Below, one piece after another: positions 45,740-54,658 of a stretch of 64,000 nt of DNA (its first letter is position 1; each line of letters opens with the position of its first letter). The notes below the pieces were generated by a model. That model was given only the letters and a program-made list of their open reading frames with translations, made no database searches and had not been told where the DNA came from. Source of the stretch: CAWEWH01 sp963812775 (GTDB lineage Bacteria; Pseudomonadota; Alphaproteobacteria; Rhizobiales; Beijerinckiaceae). The position numbers were made by a program, and so were the translations under genes. The stretch lies in assembly GCA_963812775.1 (NCBI GenBank), contig CAWEWH010000003.1, forward strand, positions 417,117 to 481,116. The letters run 5' to 3'.

Positions 45740-47434
45740 TCACTGCATGGTTGCGGCGATCTTTTCGGCCGTCATCAGGGTCGGAAAGTTGGTGTTGGCG
45801 CACGGCACCACCGGGAAGATCGAGGCGTCAACGACCCGCAGGCCCTGCACGCCCTTGACGCGGCCCTGCGTGTCGACGACCGCCATGGGATCGTCCTCCC
45901 GCCCCATGCGGCAGGAGCAGGAGGCGTGCCAGACCCCGATGGCGGCCTCGCGCACGAAGGCTTCCAGCGCCTCATCGTCGGCCATGACCTCTTCGAACGT
46001 GAAGCCTTCGACCACGAATGTGTCGATCATGTAGTGGCGCAGCGCCGCCGGTCCATCCATCAGCGCGGCGGCGATTTTGGTGAGAACCTTGTTCTTGGTG
46101 TTGACCACGCCGATCTTGCGCACCCGGTCGGAATACGAGGCTGGGAACGGCTTGTCGGTCATCGCCTTGAGCGGCGCGCTCATCTGCAGCGCCGCCGTCT
46201 TGCGAAAGCCGCTCATCAGGCGGTCGAGATCGCGCCTATCTGACAGGAGGTTGAACTCGACGATCGGCTCCGCGCGCGGATCGCGCGAGGCGAGCTTCAC
46301 CTGCCCGGTCTCGGAATAGGTCTTGTTGACGAAGGTCAAGAGCGAGCCGATCTGGGCACCGACCGCATGCCAGGCCGACTTGCTGAGGACGGCCACGAAC
46401 ATGTCGCCCTTGGGCACGCCGGGCAGGCCCGACGAATAGCGCATCGCCACCTGGATGTGGCGGCGCGTGTGCGCGTTCATGCGTGCGCCGCGGCGAATGA
46501 ACGACGAGAGCGCGATCGAGGGATGATCCATCAGGCGCTGGCCGACGCCCGCAAGGCCCATCACGATCGGAATGCCCATGTCCTTCAGGTGCCCGACGGG
46601 GCCAATGCCGGCGCGCAAGAGGTGCGCCGGGGAATGGATGGCGCCGCATGAAAGGATGACCTCGCGGCCGCGGAACTCTTGTTCCCGGCCGTCAACTTGC
46701 GCCTTCACGCCGACGCAGCGCGTACCCTCGAACAGCAGTTCCTTGATCAGCGTGTTGGTGGAGATCGTCAGGTTGGGACGCCTGCGGGTCTCGCGATCGA
46801 GATAGCCCATGGCGGCCGAGACGCGCTGCTCGGCCTGGTTGGAATGGGTCACCGGGAAGTAGCCATCGGTGAACTCGCCGTTCTGGTCGGGCAGGAACGG
46901 GTAACCGGCGAGCTCGCAGGCCTCTGCAACCGCTCGCGAGTGCCCCGTCCAGTGCTCCTGCGGGATGCGGCGGACAGGGATGCGGCCGTCCTTACCGTGG
47001 AAGGGACCGTCGAAATCGAGGTCGCGCTCGACCTTTCTGAAATAGGGCAGCACGTCCTTCCAGCTCCAGCCGGCAGCACCTCGGGCCTCCCATTCGTCGT
47101 AGTCGCTCGGCGCGCCGCGGTTGGCCAATTGGCCGTTGATCGATGACCCGCCACCCAGCACGCGCGCCTGCTCGTATTTGCGCAAGGGCGGGCGTTCCTC
47201 ATCGGGGTTGTTGTGGCTGACGACCTGGGTCGTTACCCTGAGCTCGGTCCAGTGGAAGCGCGGATCGAAATAAGCCATGCCCGAATAGCTGTCGCGAATC
47301 TCAGGCGGTTCGTTGCCGGGCGGTGTGTCCTGGCCCGCTTCGCACAGAAGGACCTTGCGGGCGCTTCGGGCGGAGAGCCGGTGGGCCATGACCGACCCGG
47401 CCGAGCCGCCGCCCACGATGATGGTGTCGTACAC
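45740..47434 (-). CDS. GMC-family FAD-dependent alcohol oxidoreductase
   Basis: Choline-dehydrogenase-like enzyme, 564 residues, intact. FAD motif TIIVGGGSAGSVMAHRLSA, GMC signature 1 ARVLGGGSSINGQLANRG and signature 2 GAIHSPAHLLRAGIG. The catalytic His is in VWHASCSCRMGREDDP, with a second conserved region LRVVDASIFPVVPCANTN. Oxidises an alcohol to an aldehyde or ketone. The adjacent Baeyer-Villiger-type gene on the same strand (107-nt spacer) suggests sequential alcohol-ketone-ester steps. No signal peptide. Confidence 0.85.
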   Translation of the reverse strand: MYDTIIVGGGSAGSVMAHRLSARSARKVLLCEAGQDTPPGNEPPEIRDSYSGMAYFDPRFHWTELRVTTQVVSHNNPDEERPPLRKYEQARVLGGGSSINGQLANRGAPSDYDEWEARGAAGWSWKDVLPYFRKVERDLDFDGPFHGKDGRIPVRRIPQEHWTGHSRAVAEACELAGYPFLPDQNGEFTDGYFPVTHSNQAEQRVSAAMGYLDRETRRRPNLTISTNTLIKELLFEGTRCVGVKAQVDGREQEFRGREVILSCGAIHSPAHLLRAGIGPVGHLKDMGIPIVMGLAGVGQRLMDHPSIALSSFIRRGARMNAHTRRHIQVAMRYSSGLPGVPKGDMFVAVLSKSAWHAVGAQIGSLLTFVNKTYSETGQVKLASRDPRAEPIVEFNLLSDRRDLDRLMSGFRKTAALQMSAPLKAMTDKPFPASYSDRVRKIGVVNTKNKVLTKIAAALMDGPAALRHYMIDTFVVEGFTFEEVMADDEALEAFVREAAIGVWHASCSCRMGREDDPMAVVDTQGRVKGVQGLRVVDASIFPVVPCANTNFPTLMTAEKIAATMQ

Positions 47435-47639
47435 GTGTTGCGTTCCCTTTGTGGTTTCCGAAGGCTAGCGCACGGGGCACCGTCGGTCACGTCACCGCCG
47501 CAGCGGCCGGCGTGGCCGGGCGGCGGCCGCGCGCGGCGCGCCGTCCCCAGCGTTCCCGTTGCGCACCAAATGTTCTAGATTGACCGCGGGAACCGCCGGC
47601 CGGCCGCAGCGCCGCGCCAGGAGCTACGGGGAGGACAGC
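47435..47639. other. Divergent spacer between GMC oxidoreductase and hydrolase genes
   Basis: 205 GC-rich bases with no gene seen. It holds the divergent promoters of the two flanking genes; GGAGGACAGC lies just before the hydrolase start. Confidence 0.35.
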
Positions 47640-48609
47640 ATGAGCCGCATCACTCTTGCGCTGACGTTGGCTGCAAGCACGCTATTGATCGGCGGTGAGG
47701 CGTCCGCGCAGGCGGGTTTTCCACCGCCGCCGCCGAAAGTCAGTCCGGCCGCCGGCGTCATCGACATGCACGTGCACTCCCACCCGGACGTGTTCGGCCG
47801 CAACATGGACGACATCGACGTGGCCCAGCTCGCCAAGGCGCGCGGCATGCGCGGCATCGTGCTGAAGAACCACGTCGCCGAGACGGCGAGCCGGGCCGCG
47901 CTGGTGATGAAGGTGGTGCCCGGCATCGAGGTGTTCGGCGGCATCGTGCTGAACAAGGCGGTCGGCGGCATCAATCCGGACGCCGTCGAGTGGATGCACC
48001 GCATATATGGCGGTCGCGGCAGGATGGTGTGGCTGCCGACCTTCGAGGCCGACAAGCACGTCAAGACATTGTTCGAGCCTGACGCCGTCGGACTGACCGT
48101 GGCGCCCAACGGCCAAGTCACGCCGGAGATGGACGCCATCCTGAAAATCATCGCCCGCGAGAACTTGGTGCTGGCCACCGGCCATGTGCATCCCGGAGGA
48201 GATCATCGCCGTGGTGAAACGCGCCCGCGAGCTCGGCGTCAAGAACATCGTCGTCACGCACGGCTTGACCAACGTTCCGGGCCTGACCATGGCCCAGGCC
48301 AAGCAGGTCACCGAGATGGGCGCCGTGATCGAGGTGTGCTTCCTGCAGTTCCTGGCCGGCCCCAACGCGCCGCTGCCGTTCCTCACCCACTGGACGCAGG
48401 TGAACGCCAAGCACGTCGCCGAGGCGGCAAAGGAGTTCGGCGCCAAGAGCCTGCTGATCTCGTCCGACCTCGGCCAGAGCGGCAATATGGTGCATCCCGA
48501 CGGCATCGAGACGGCGATTGCGGCCATGAAGAAGGAGGGGATCTCGGACGCCGACATCGACACGATGCTGCGCAAGAACCCCGCGCGGCTTCTCGGCCTT
48601 GACGGTTGA
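47640..48609 (+). CDS. DUF6282-type amidohydrolase-like metalloenzyme (one frameshift)
   Basis: Secreted or periplasmic metal-dependent hydrolase, about 322 residues, with a signal peptide (MSRITLALTLAASTLLIGGE, ASAQA). Metal ligands are suggested by DMHVHSHPD, ATGHVHPEE, VVTHGLT and SSDLGQSGN, in the amidohydrolase order. One added G at about 48195 shifts the frame (HPGGDH instead of HPEEII); removing it restores the rest to ISDADIDTMLRKNPARLLGL. Substrate is unknown. It faces away from the GMC oxidoreductase. Confidence 0.72.
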
Positions 48610-48669
48610 TCGGCGCGCGGGCGCTGCCTACCTTAGGGCTATGCAATCATAACCCCAGGAGCAGCAACC

Positions 48670-49131
48670 ATGAGCGACGCCAAGCTCGCGCCGAACCTTC
48701 CCGGCTGGATGGTGGAGCATGCCAACCGCTATCTGAAGAGCGGCGGCACCGACGGCCACATGTACAAGATCCAGCAACCGGGCCGGCCGGAACTGACCGT
48801 GCCATCGCTGCTGCTCACCACCAAGGGCCGCAAGACGGGCGAGAATTACATCTTCCCGCTGTTCTACGGCGAGGACAGCGGCAATTATTTCGTCGTCGCG
48901 TCGAAGGGTGGCGCGCCGGAGCATCCCGGCTGGTATCGCAACATGCAGGCCAACCCGGACGTGGAAGTGCAGGTCGGGACGGCGAAGACCAAAGCGCGGG
49001 CCAGGACCGTGACCGGCGCGGAGCGGACGCGGCTGTGGCAGAAGGCGCTGGAGTTCTGGCCGCCCTATGCCGAGTATCAGACTAAGACGCAGCGCGAGAT
49101 CCCGATCGTGGTGCTCGAGGCGCGGCGCTAG
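48670..49131 (+). CDS. Deazaflavin-dependent nitroreductase-type (DUF385) protein
   Basis: Split-barrel flavin-binding protein, 153 residues, of the family that includes mycobacterial Ddn, a F420-dependent nitroreductase. The pattern LLLTTKGRKTGENYIFPLFY and the GAPEHPGWYRNMQANPDVEV segment are typical. Whether it uses F420, FMN or heme cannot be told. Start ATG at 48670 with AGGAGCAACC upstream. It converges with rppH at 6 nt. Confidence 0.75.
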   Translation: MSDAKLAPNLPGWMVEHANRYLKSGGTDGHMYKIQQPGRPELTVPSLLLTTKGRKTGENYIFPLFYGEDSGNYFVVASKGGAPEHPGWYRNMQANPDVEVQVGTAKTKARARTVTGAERTRLWQKALEFWPPYAEYQTKTQREIPIVVLEARR

Positions 49132-49137
49132 CTCACC

Positions 49138-49656
49138 CTACTTGCCCGCGAGGTGCGCGAAGGCGGCCACCACCTTCTCGTAGACCGGCCGCTTGAAGGG
49201 AATGATCAAGCCCGGCAGCGCCGCCATGCGCTCCCAGCGCCAGGCGGAGAATTCAGGCTTGTGGCCGGCCGGCGCGTTGATGTCGATCTCATTGTCGTCG
49301 CCGAGGAAGCGCAACGCGAACCATTTCTGGGTCTGGCCGCGATACCTCCCCTTCCACGAGCGCTCGAGGATCTCATCGGGCAGATCGTACGAATACCATT
49401 CCGGCGCCTCCGCCACGAGCGCGACGGACCGGACATTGGTTTCCTCGTAGAGCTCGCGTAGCGCCGCGATATAGGGATCCTCGCCGGCGTCGATGCCGCC
49501 CTGCGGCATCTGCCATGCGAATGGCCCGGCGACATGCTCGGGGCCCGCTTCGGCCCTGCGCTTGCCAACGAAAGCGTGTCCCTTCTGATTGAGCAGCATG
49601 ATGCCGACGCAGGGCCGGTAGGGCAGGTGGCGCGGCTTGGGGCGGTTCTTCGTCAT
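49138..49656 (-). CDS. rppH: RNA pyrophosphohydrolase RppH
   Basis: Nudix hydrolase that removes pyrophosphate from mRNA 5' ends and triggers decay, 172 residues. The Nudix box is complete: GGIDAGEDPYIAALREL followed by YEETNV (G-x5-E-x7-RE-x2-EE-x-G-like). The RppH-specific start YRPCVGIMLLNQKGHAFVGK and WFALRFLGDDNEI are present. It overlaps the upstream deacetylase-like gene as ATGA, closing a conserved Rhizobiales operon. Confidence 0.88.
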   Translation of the reverse strand: MTKNRPKPRHLPYRPCVGIMLLNQKGHAFVGKRRAEAGPEHVAGPFAWQMPQGGIDAGEDPYIAALRELYEETNVRSVALVAEAPEWYSYDLPDEILERSWKGRYRGQTQKWFALRFLGDDNEIDINAPAGHKPEFSAWRWERMAALPGLIIPFKRPVYEKVVAAFAHLAGK

Positions 49657-50840
49657 CCGCGACCGTCGCGGATGGCCGCGCTGACCGGCACAAGCAGCAA
49701 GCCCTTGGCCTCAAGCCCCTTCGCCCAGCGGGCGATGCGTTCGATGGACAGCGGCAGCGCGCTGGCGACCCCGATGGCAAGACCGCGCTCCCGCGCCAGG
49801 GTCTCGAGCTTCTCCAACTCCTTGTCGATGGCGTCGGCGCGTTGCGCTGCATCGACGATGGCGTCGGCGCGCCCCGCGGTGGCCTTCACGGTCTGCGCCA
49901 TCGATTGCGCGAGGCTGCGCGGCGAGGAGCCGTCGTCGAGGAAGTAGAGGCCACGATCCCCGAGCTCCTTGAGAATGGGCTGCAGGGCCGCCTCGTTGGA
50001 CGTGAACTTGGCGCCCATGAAGTTGATCGCCCCCACATAGCCGGTGAAGCGTGTCATCACCCGGTGCAGGCGGTCGATATTCTCAGCGGGCTTGGCCTCG
50101 ACGGTGAGCGTGTGCGGGCCAGGATCGTTGTCGGGATAGTCGAAGGGTTGCATCGGCACTTGCAGCAGCACCTCGTGGCCCTGCTCGCGGGCCTTCGAGA
50201 CCGCGCCGTCGAGATCGGTCCCGTAGGGCGCAAAGGCAAGCGTCACGGCGGGCGGAAGCTTGATGACGGCCTCTGTCGTGACGCTCTGGCCGATGCCGAG
50301 CCCGCCGACCACGATGGCGATCCTGCCGTTGGGCTTGGCGCCGGCCGGCAGCGCCTCGACCGGCCGGGCATAGACGCCGGCCGCCTTGGTGCCGTCGGCC
50401 GCCATTTTCGGCAAGAGCCCATAGCGGGTGCGCTCGACGAGGCGCCGGTCGGGGGAAGGTGCGAGCTTGATCGGGCCCTGTTGCGGCACGGTGATGACCA
50501 CTGCCCCTGGCGCCCCCTTCTCGCCGGGCCGGACAACGGCAACACCCGCCTGCTGTTCCAGTTCGGCGGCCGTGTTTGTCCCGCGCGGTCCCTCCGCCGC
50601 CTTGCCGTCGCTCTTCGGCGGCGCCTGTCGCGGCACGATGGGGGCGACAACATAGGGGTCGCCGCCCATGGGGTCGCCGAAGAACGCCACGTAGCCGACC
50701 ACGGTGACCGTGCAGCCAAGGACGAGCGCCGCAACCCCGCGGCCTGCAGCCCGGCCGAGCCCGGCCGGCAATCTGAGGACGCGCCGCGGCCGCTCCATCC
50801 CGAGCGGCTTCACGAGATCGTCGGGGGCGGCGTCAACCAC
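49653..50840 (-). CDS. Divergent polysaccharide deacetylase family protein (YibQ/DUF610-like)
   Basis: Envelope protein of 395 residues with one N-terminal membrane helix (GVAALVLGCTVTVVGYVAFF, residues 35-54) and a periplasmic domain. The domain has the fold and motifs of divergent deacetylases: RIAIVVGGLGIGQSVT, VTLAFAPYGTDLDGAVSKA, HEVLLQVPMQPFDYPDNDPG and GLYFLDDGSSP. The Pro/Gly-rich linker lies between. Catalytic deacetylase residues are not fully kept, so activity is uncertain. Placed between ctpA and rppH as in other Rhizobiales. Confidence 0.78.
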   Translation of the reverse strand: MVDAAPDDLVKPLGMERPRRVLRLPAGLGRAAGRGVAALVLGCTVTVVGYVAFFGDPMGGDPYVVAPIVPRQAPPKSDGKAAEGPRGTNTAAELEQQAGVAVVRPGEKGAPGAVVITVPQQGPIKLAPSPDRRLVERTRYGLLPKMAADGTKAAGVYARPVEALPAGAKPNGRIAIVVGGLGIGQSVTTEAVIKLPPAVTLAFAPYGTDLDGAVSKAREQGHEVLLQVPMQPFDYPDNDPGPHTLTVEAKPAENIDRLHRVMTRFTGYVGAINFMGAKFTSNEAALQPILKELGDRGLYFLDDGSSPRSLAQSMAQTVKATAGRADAIVDAAQRADAIDKELEKLETLARERGLAIGVASALPLSIERIARWAKGLEAKGLLLVPVSAAIRDGRG

Positions 50841-50971
50841 GTCTCAGCTCCGGGGAGGGCGCGCCTGCGGCGCCGCTCAGGCGAAGCCCGACTTCCGAAT
50901 CAAAACGGCCCGCCGCGCGCATTCTGTAAGATGCCGCGGCGGGCCGTCGAGAGGCCCCTGACGGCGAAAGG

Positions 50972-52315
50972 CTAGTTTGGCACGGCTTTGTCGCCTTCCG
51001 GCTTCGGCGCCGCGGCACCGCTCTGGACCGCGCGCAACCGTTCGAGCGCCGCCGCGATCTGCTTGTCCTTGGCCGGGTCCGGCGGCATGTAGACGGACGA
51101 ACCCGACTTGTCCTCGCTCTTGTCGTCGGCGCTGCCGCGCAGATGTCCGCGCAGGCCCGCCTCGCCCTTGTTTTCGTCACGACCCTTGATCTCATCGGGC
51201 ACGTCCTGGAGGACCTGGACGTCCGGATCGATGCCTTTAGCCTGGATCGAGCGTCCGGACGGCGTGTAGTAGCGGGCGGTCGTCAAACGCAAGGCGCCGT
51301 TGGAGCCGAGCGGAATGATCGTCTGCACCGAGCCTTTGCCGAAGGACCGCGTGCCCATGATGGTGGCGCGCTTGTGGTCCTGCAGGGCGCCGGCGACGAT
51401 CTCGGCCGCCGAGGCCGAGCCGCCGTTGATCAGCACGATGACGGGCTTGCCCTTGGTGAGATCCCCGGGCTTGGCGTTGAAGCGCTGAGTCTCGTCGGCA
51501 TTGCGGCCGCGCGTCGAGACGATCTCGCCGCGGTCGAGGAAAGCGTCGGAGACGAACACTGCCTGGTCAAGCAGGCCGCCGCGATTGTTCCTAAGGTCGA
51601 TGATATAGCCGCGCAGCTTGTCCTCGCCGATCTCCTTGGTGGTCTTTTCGATAGCGGCCTTCAAGTCGTCGAAGCTGTGCTCGATGAACTGGGTGAGACG
51701 GATATAGGCCACGTCGCCGCCCTCGACGCGCGAGCGCACCGACCGGATGGAGATGACCTCGCGCACCAGCGTCACCTCAAGCGGATCCTTGCGGCCCGGG
51801 CGCTGAATGCTGAGCTTCACCGACGTGTTGACGGGGCCGCGCATCTTGTCGACGGCCTGGTTGAGCTGCAGGCCCATCACCGGCTCGTCATCGATCTTCA
51901 CGATCAGGTCATTGGTGAGGATGCCGGCTCTGGCGGCGGGCGTGTCGTCGATGGGAGTGACAACCTTGATGACGCCCTCTTCCTGCGTGACCTCGATGCC
52001 AAGACCGCCGAACTGCCCGCGGGTCTCCACCTGCATGTCCTTGAAGGACTTGGCATCCATGAAGCTGGAATGCGGATCGAGGGACGACAGCATGCCGTTG
52101 ATGGCCAATTCGATCATCTTCGGCTCGTTCGGCTTCTCGACATAGTCGGTGCGCACCTTCTCGAAAACATCGCCGAAAAGGTTGAGCTGACGGTAGATTT
52201 CGGCTGAAGCCGCTACCGCGCTCGTCGATGTCATGAGCCGCGTCTGGGTGGCAACGACCGTCACACCGGCGCCGAGAACCGCGCCAGCCAGAACAAGAGA
52301 GATTTTCCGCATCAT
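50972..52315 (-). CDS. ctpA: C-terminal processing peptidase CtpA (S41 family)
   Basis: Periplasmic Ser-Lys protease, 447 residues. N-terminal signal or anchor MMRKISLVLAGAVLGAGVTV, a PDZ domain (residues about 95-170, with GGLGIEV and PAARAGIL), and a protease core with YIIDLRNNRGG, the nucleophile in INGGSASAAEIVAGALQDH and the Lys in GTRSFGKGSVQTI. The C-terminus is a disordered charged tail. The start at 52315 overlaps the envC stop as ATGA; the longer frame from 52351 lies inside envC. It may process cell-wall hydrolase regulators such as EnvC-linked proteins. Confidence 0.85.
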   Translation of the reverse strand: MMRKISLVLAGAVLGAGVTVVATQTRLMTSTSAVAASAEIYRQLNLFGDVFEKVRTDYVEKPNEPKMIELAINGMLSSLDPHSSFMDAKSFKDMQVETRGQFGGLGIEVTQEEGVIKVVTPIDDTPAARAGILTNDLIVKIDDEPVMGLQLNQAVDKMRGPVNTSVKLSIQRPGRKDPLEVTLVREVISIRSVRSRVEGGDVAYIRLTQFIEHSFDDLKAAIEKTTKEIGEDKLRGYIIDLRNNRGGLLDQAVFVSDAFLDRGEIVSTRGRNADETQRFNAKPGDLTKGKPVIVLINGGSASAAEIVAGALQDHKRATIMGTRSFGKGSVQTIIPLGSNGALRLTTARYYTPSGRSIQAKGIDPDVQVLQDVPDEIKGRDENKGEAGLRGHLRGSADDKSEDKSGSSVYMPPDPAKDKQIAAALERLRAVQSGAAAPKPEGDKAVPN

Positions 52316-53625
52316 CCGCGTGCCTTTTCGTTTTCTGTTTTCACCCACCATGGACCAGGATCGATCGATCCCCCGTCCTTGCGGAACTCAATATAGAGCA
52401 CGGGACCTGAAGTCCCGCCGCCGATCGCGGCCGAGGAGGGGGCGGCAGCGTCGCCCATCGTGGCAACCGGCTCGCCGGCGAGGACGAATTGACCAACCGA
52501 AACGTTGATCTTTTCCATCCCGGCAAGCAGCACATAGTACCCGCCGCCGGCATGGATGATCAAGAGTTGTCCAAATGACCGGAAGGGGCCCGCGAAGGCG
52601 ACCCAGCCGTCGCAGGGCGCCGAAACCGCCGATCCGGCCCTCGCCGTGAGCGAAATGCCTTGGGTTTTGCCACCGAAGCCGTCAGGTGAGCCAAATGATC
52701 GCACGAATCGGCCGGTCACCGGCAAGGGCAGCAGGCCGCGCGCGTCTGCGAAAGCGATCTTGGGGGCGAGTCGCGCCGGGTCCTTGAAGGCGAGCGCTGC
52801 GAGTCTCTCGCGCTCGGCGTTGCTCTGGCTCTCTCGCGGGACGGATGCGCCAAGGGCCGGGCCGGCGGCGCCGGTGACCCCGGCAATGAGGTCCTTCAAG
52901 GTCTGCGCCTGGGCCGCCAAAGCGGCCGCCCGGGCGGCTTCGTCGCCTGCGCTCCGCTCTGCCTCCGCAAGCCGCGACTGACGCGCCGCGACCAGCGAGG
53001 CAAGGCGTTCGCGCTCCGCCATGAGAGTGGCGAGATCCTGGCGCCGGCCCTCGCGCTCGACCTTGATCTGGTCGCCGACGCGCACGAGCTCGGCGAGATC
53101 CACCGCCAAGGTCTCGGCTTCCGCGCGCAGCTCCGGCACCACCGCGCCAAGCAGAATCGAGGTGCGCACGGCAGCCAGCATGTCCTCCGGGCGCACCAAG
53201 ACGGCCGGCGGCGGCCGGCGGCCCATGCGCTGCAGCGAGGCGAGGACCTCGGCGATCACGGCACGGCGACTGTCGAAGGACTTGCGAATGGCGGCGGCGC
53301 TGTCGTCGAGCACTTGCAGCCGCGCCTCGACGGCGGCGAGCCGTTCCTCGGCCGCCCGCAGCCTTTCGGTCGTCTCCAGCAACGCGCCGTTGAGCTTGGC
53401 GCGATCGTCCTTGATGCCGGCGATTTCCTGCTCGAGCTTGGCGCGCGCATCCTTGTTGGCACGCAGATCTTCCTCGATGGCCTTGAGCTCGTTCTGCCGG
53501 GCGGTCTTCTCGGCGGGAGCGGCCGGCGCCTGTGCCCTTGCGGCAACCGGCAGCATGAGCGCGCAGGAGGCAAGGAGAACCGCCAGCCTTGGGGAAGCGG
53601 CGCGCATGGACCCCATGGCTGTCAT
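52312..53625 (-). CDS. envC: Murein hydrolase activator EnvC
   Basis: Periplasmic activator of cell-division amidases, 437 residues. Signal peptide (ending PVAARAQ), a long coiled-coil region (residues about 40-240, with ELKAIEEDLRANKDARAKLE and ERERLASLVAARQSRLAEAE) and a C-terminal LytM domain (LPLPVTGRFVRSFG, AGSAVSAPCDGWVAFAG, VLYIEFRKDG). The metal-binding His residues of active LytM peptidases are missing (GISL instead of an HxxxD start, and YIEFRK without HxH). That fits an activator, not an enzyme. It overlaps rlmH and ctpA. Confidence 0.85.
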   Translation of the reverse strand: MTAMGSMRAASPRLAVLLASCALMLPVAARAQAPAAPAEKTARQNELKAIEEDLRANKDARAKLEQEIAGIKDDRAKLNGALLETTERLRAAEERLAAVEARLQVLDDSAAAIRKSFDSRRAVIAEVLASLQRMGRRPPPAVLVRPEDMLAAVRTSILLGAVVPELRAEAETLAVDLAELVRVGDQIKVEREGRRQDLATLMAERERLASLVAARQSRLAEAERSAGDEAARAAALAAQAQTLKDLIAGVTGAAGPALGASVPRESQSNAERERLAALAFKDPARLAPKIAFADARGLLPLPVTGRFVRSFGSPDGFGGKTQGISLTARAGSAVSAPCDGWVAFAGPFRSFGQLLIIHAGGGYYVLLAGMEKINVSVGQFVLAGEPVATMGDAAAPSSAAIGGGTSGPVLYIEFRKDGGSIDPGPWWVKTENEKARG

Positions 53626-54098
53626 GCGCGGTGATAGGGATGGCCGGAGAAAATCGTCATGGCCCTGTAAAGCTGCTCGACGACCAGAATCCTAACGAGC
53701 TGATGCGGCAATGTCATGGCGCCGAAGGACAATTTCAAGGCGGCCCGATCGAGAACGCGCTTTGAAAGCCCGTCGGGGCCGCCGACGACGCAGTGGAGCT
53801 CGGCGTTGCCGGCATCGCGCCATGCCGCAATCCGCTCGGCGAAACGCCCACTGTCCATGCGTCCTCCGCGCTCGTCGAAGGCCACGAGCAGGCCTTTGCC
53901 GACGCAATCGAGAAGCGCCTCCCCTTCCTGGTCCGTCCGCGCCGCGGCCTGCCGGGCGCGGCTCTCGCCCACTTCCCGCAGCGCGAAGGTCAACCCCAAA
54001 GGCTTGCCGACAGCGGCCATGCGGGCCGCGTAACGCGCAACGAGATCGCGCTCGGGCCCGGCCTTGAGACGGCCCACCGCCAGGACCCCGAGCTTCAC
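53622..54098 (-). CDS. rlmH: 23S rRNA pseudouridine-1915 N3-methyltransferase RlmH
   Basis: SPOUT-class methyltransferase, 158 residues. The knot-forming SAM-binding segment HCVVGGPDGLSKRVLDRA, the family LSFGAMTLPHQLVRILVVEQ segment, and the C-terminal HPYHRA are diagnostic. It acts on the 70S ribosome. It is in the usual place between rsfS and envC, with an ATGA overlap into envC. Confidence 0.9.
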   Translation of the reverse strand: MKLGVLAVGRLKAGPERDLVARYAARMAAVGKPLGLTFALREVGESRARQAAARTDQEGEALLDCVGKGLLVAFDERGGRMDSGRFAERIAAWRDAGNAELHCVVGGPDGLSKRVLDRAALKLSFGAMTLPHQLVRILVVEQLYRAMTIFSGHPYHRA

Positions 54099-54102
54099 GC
54101 GA

Positions 54103-54579
54103 TCAGCGTGCGCGGCGCGCGACGCGGCGCCGCGCCGGCTTCTCGCGGGCCGGTCCGGCCAGCTCCGGCGCGCTCTCGCTGGGGCGGCTTGCGCCCCACA
54201 TCTTCTCGAGATTGTAGAAGCTGCGGACCTCCGGCCTGAACACGTGGATGATCAGGTCGCCGGCGTCGATCAGCACCCAGTCGCACGTCGGGAAGCCCTC
54301 GACGCGCGGCGGCGTAAGGCCGTTCTCCTTGAGGGTCGCAACCACGCGCTCGGCGATCGAACCGACATGGCGGTCCGAACGGCCGGTGGTGACGATCATG
54401 GTGTCGGCGATCGAGGTCTTGCCGATCAGGTCGATTTCGACCGTCTCCTCGGCCTTCATATCCTCAAGACACAGACGCGCGAGCGCTACAGCATCGCGGT
54501 CACTCTTTTGTCCGGCGGCCGGAGCCTGGGCCTGGGCGGCCGGATGAAGCGGATCATGACCCGCTTCAAGAAGCGGCAT
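54103..54579 (-). CDS. rsfS: Ribosomal silencing factor RsfS
   Basis: Binds L14 and blocks subunit joining during starvation, 158 residues from the ATG at 54579. The core reads VEIDLIGKTSIADTMIVTTG, RSDRHVGSIAERVVATLKEN and DWVLIDAGDLIIHVFRPEVR, followed by YNLEKMW. The first 35 residues are Pro/Ala/Gln-rich, and a basic, Arg-rich tail is added at the end. The exact start is uncertain. It lies 4 nt upstream of rlmH and 79 nt after nadD. Confidence 0.85.
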   Translation of the reverse strand: MPLLEAGHDPLHPAAQAQAPAAGQKSDRDAVALARLCLEDMKAEETVEIDLIGKTSIADTMIVTTGRSDRHVGSIAERVVATLKENGLTPPRVEGFPTCDWVLIDAGDLIIHVFRPEVRSFYNLEKMWGASRPSESAPELAGPAREKPARRRVARRAR

Positions 54580-54658
54580 TGGGTTCAGTGCCTTCGATCC
54601 TCTGTTCAGGGGACGCAAATCGCGCCGCCTGCGAAGATAATCACCAATCGTTAACAAT

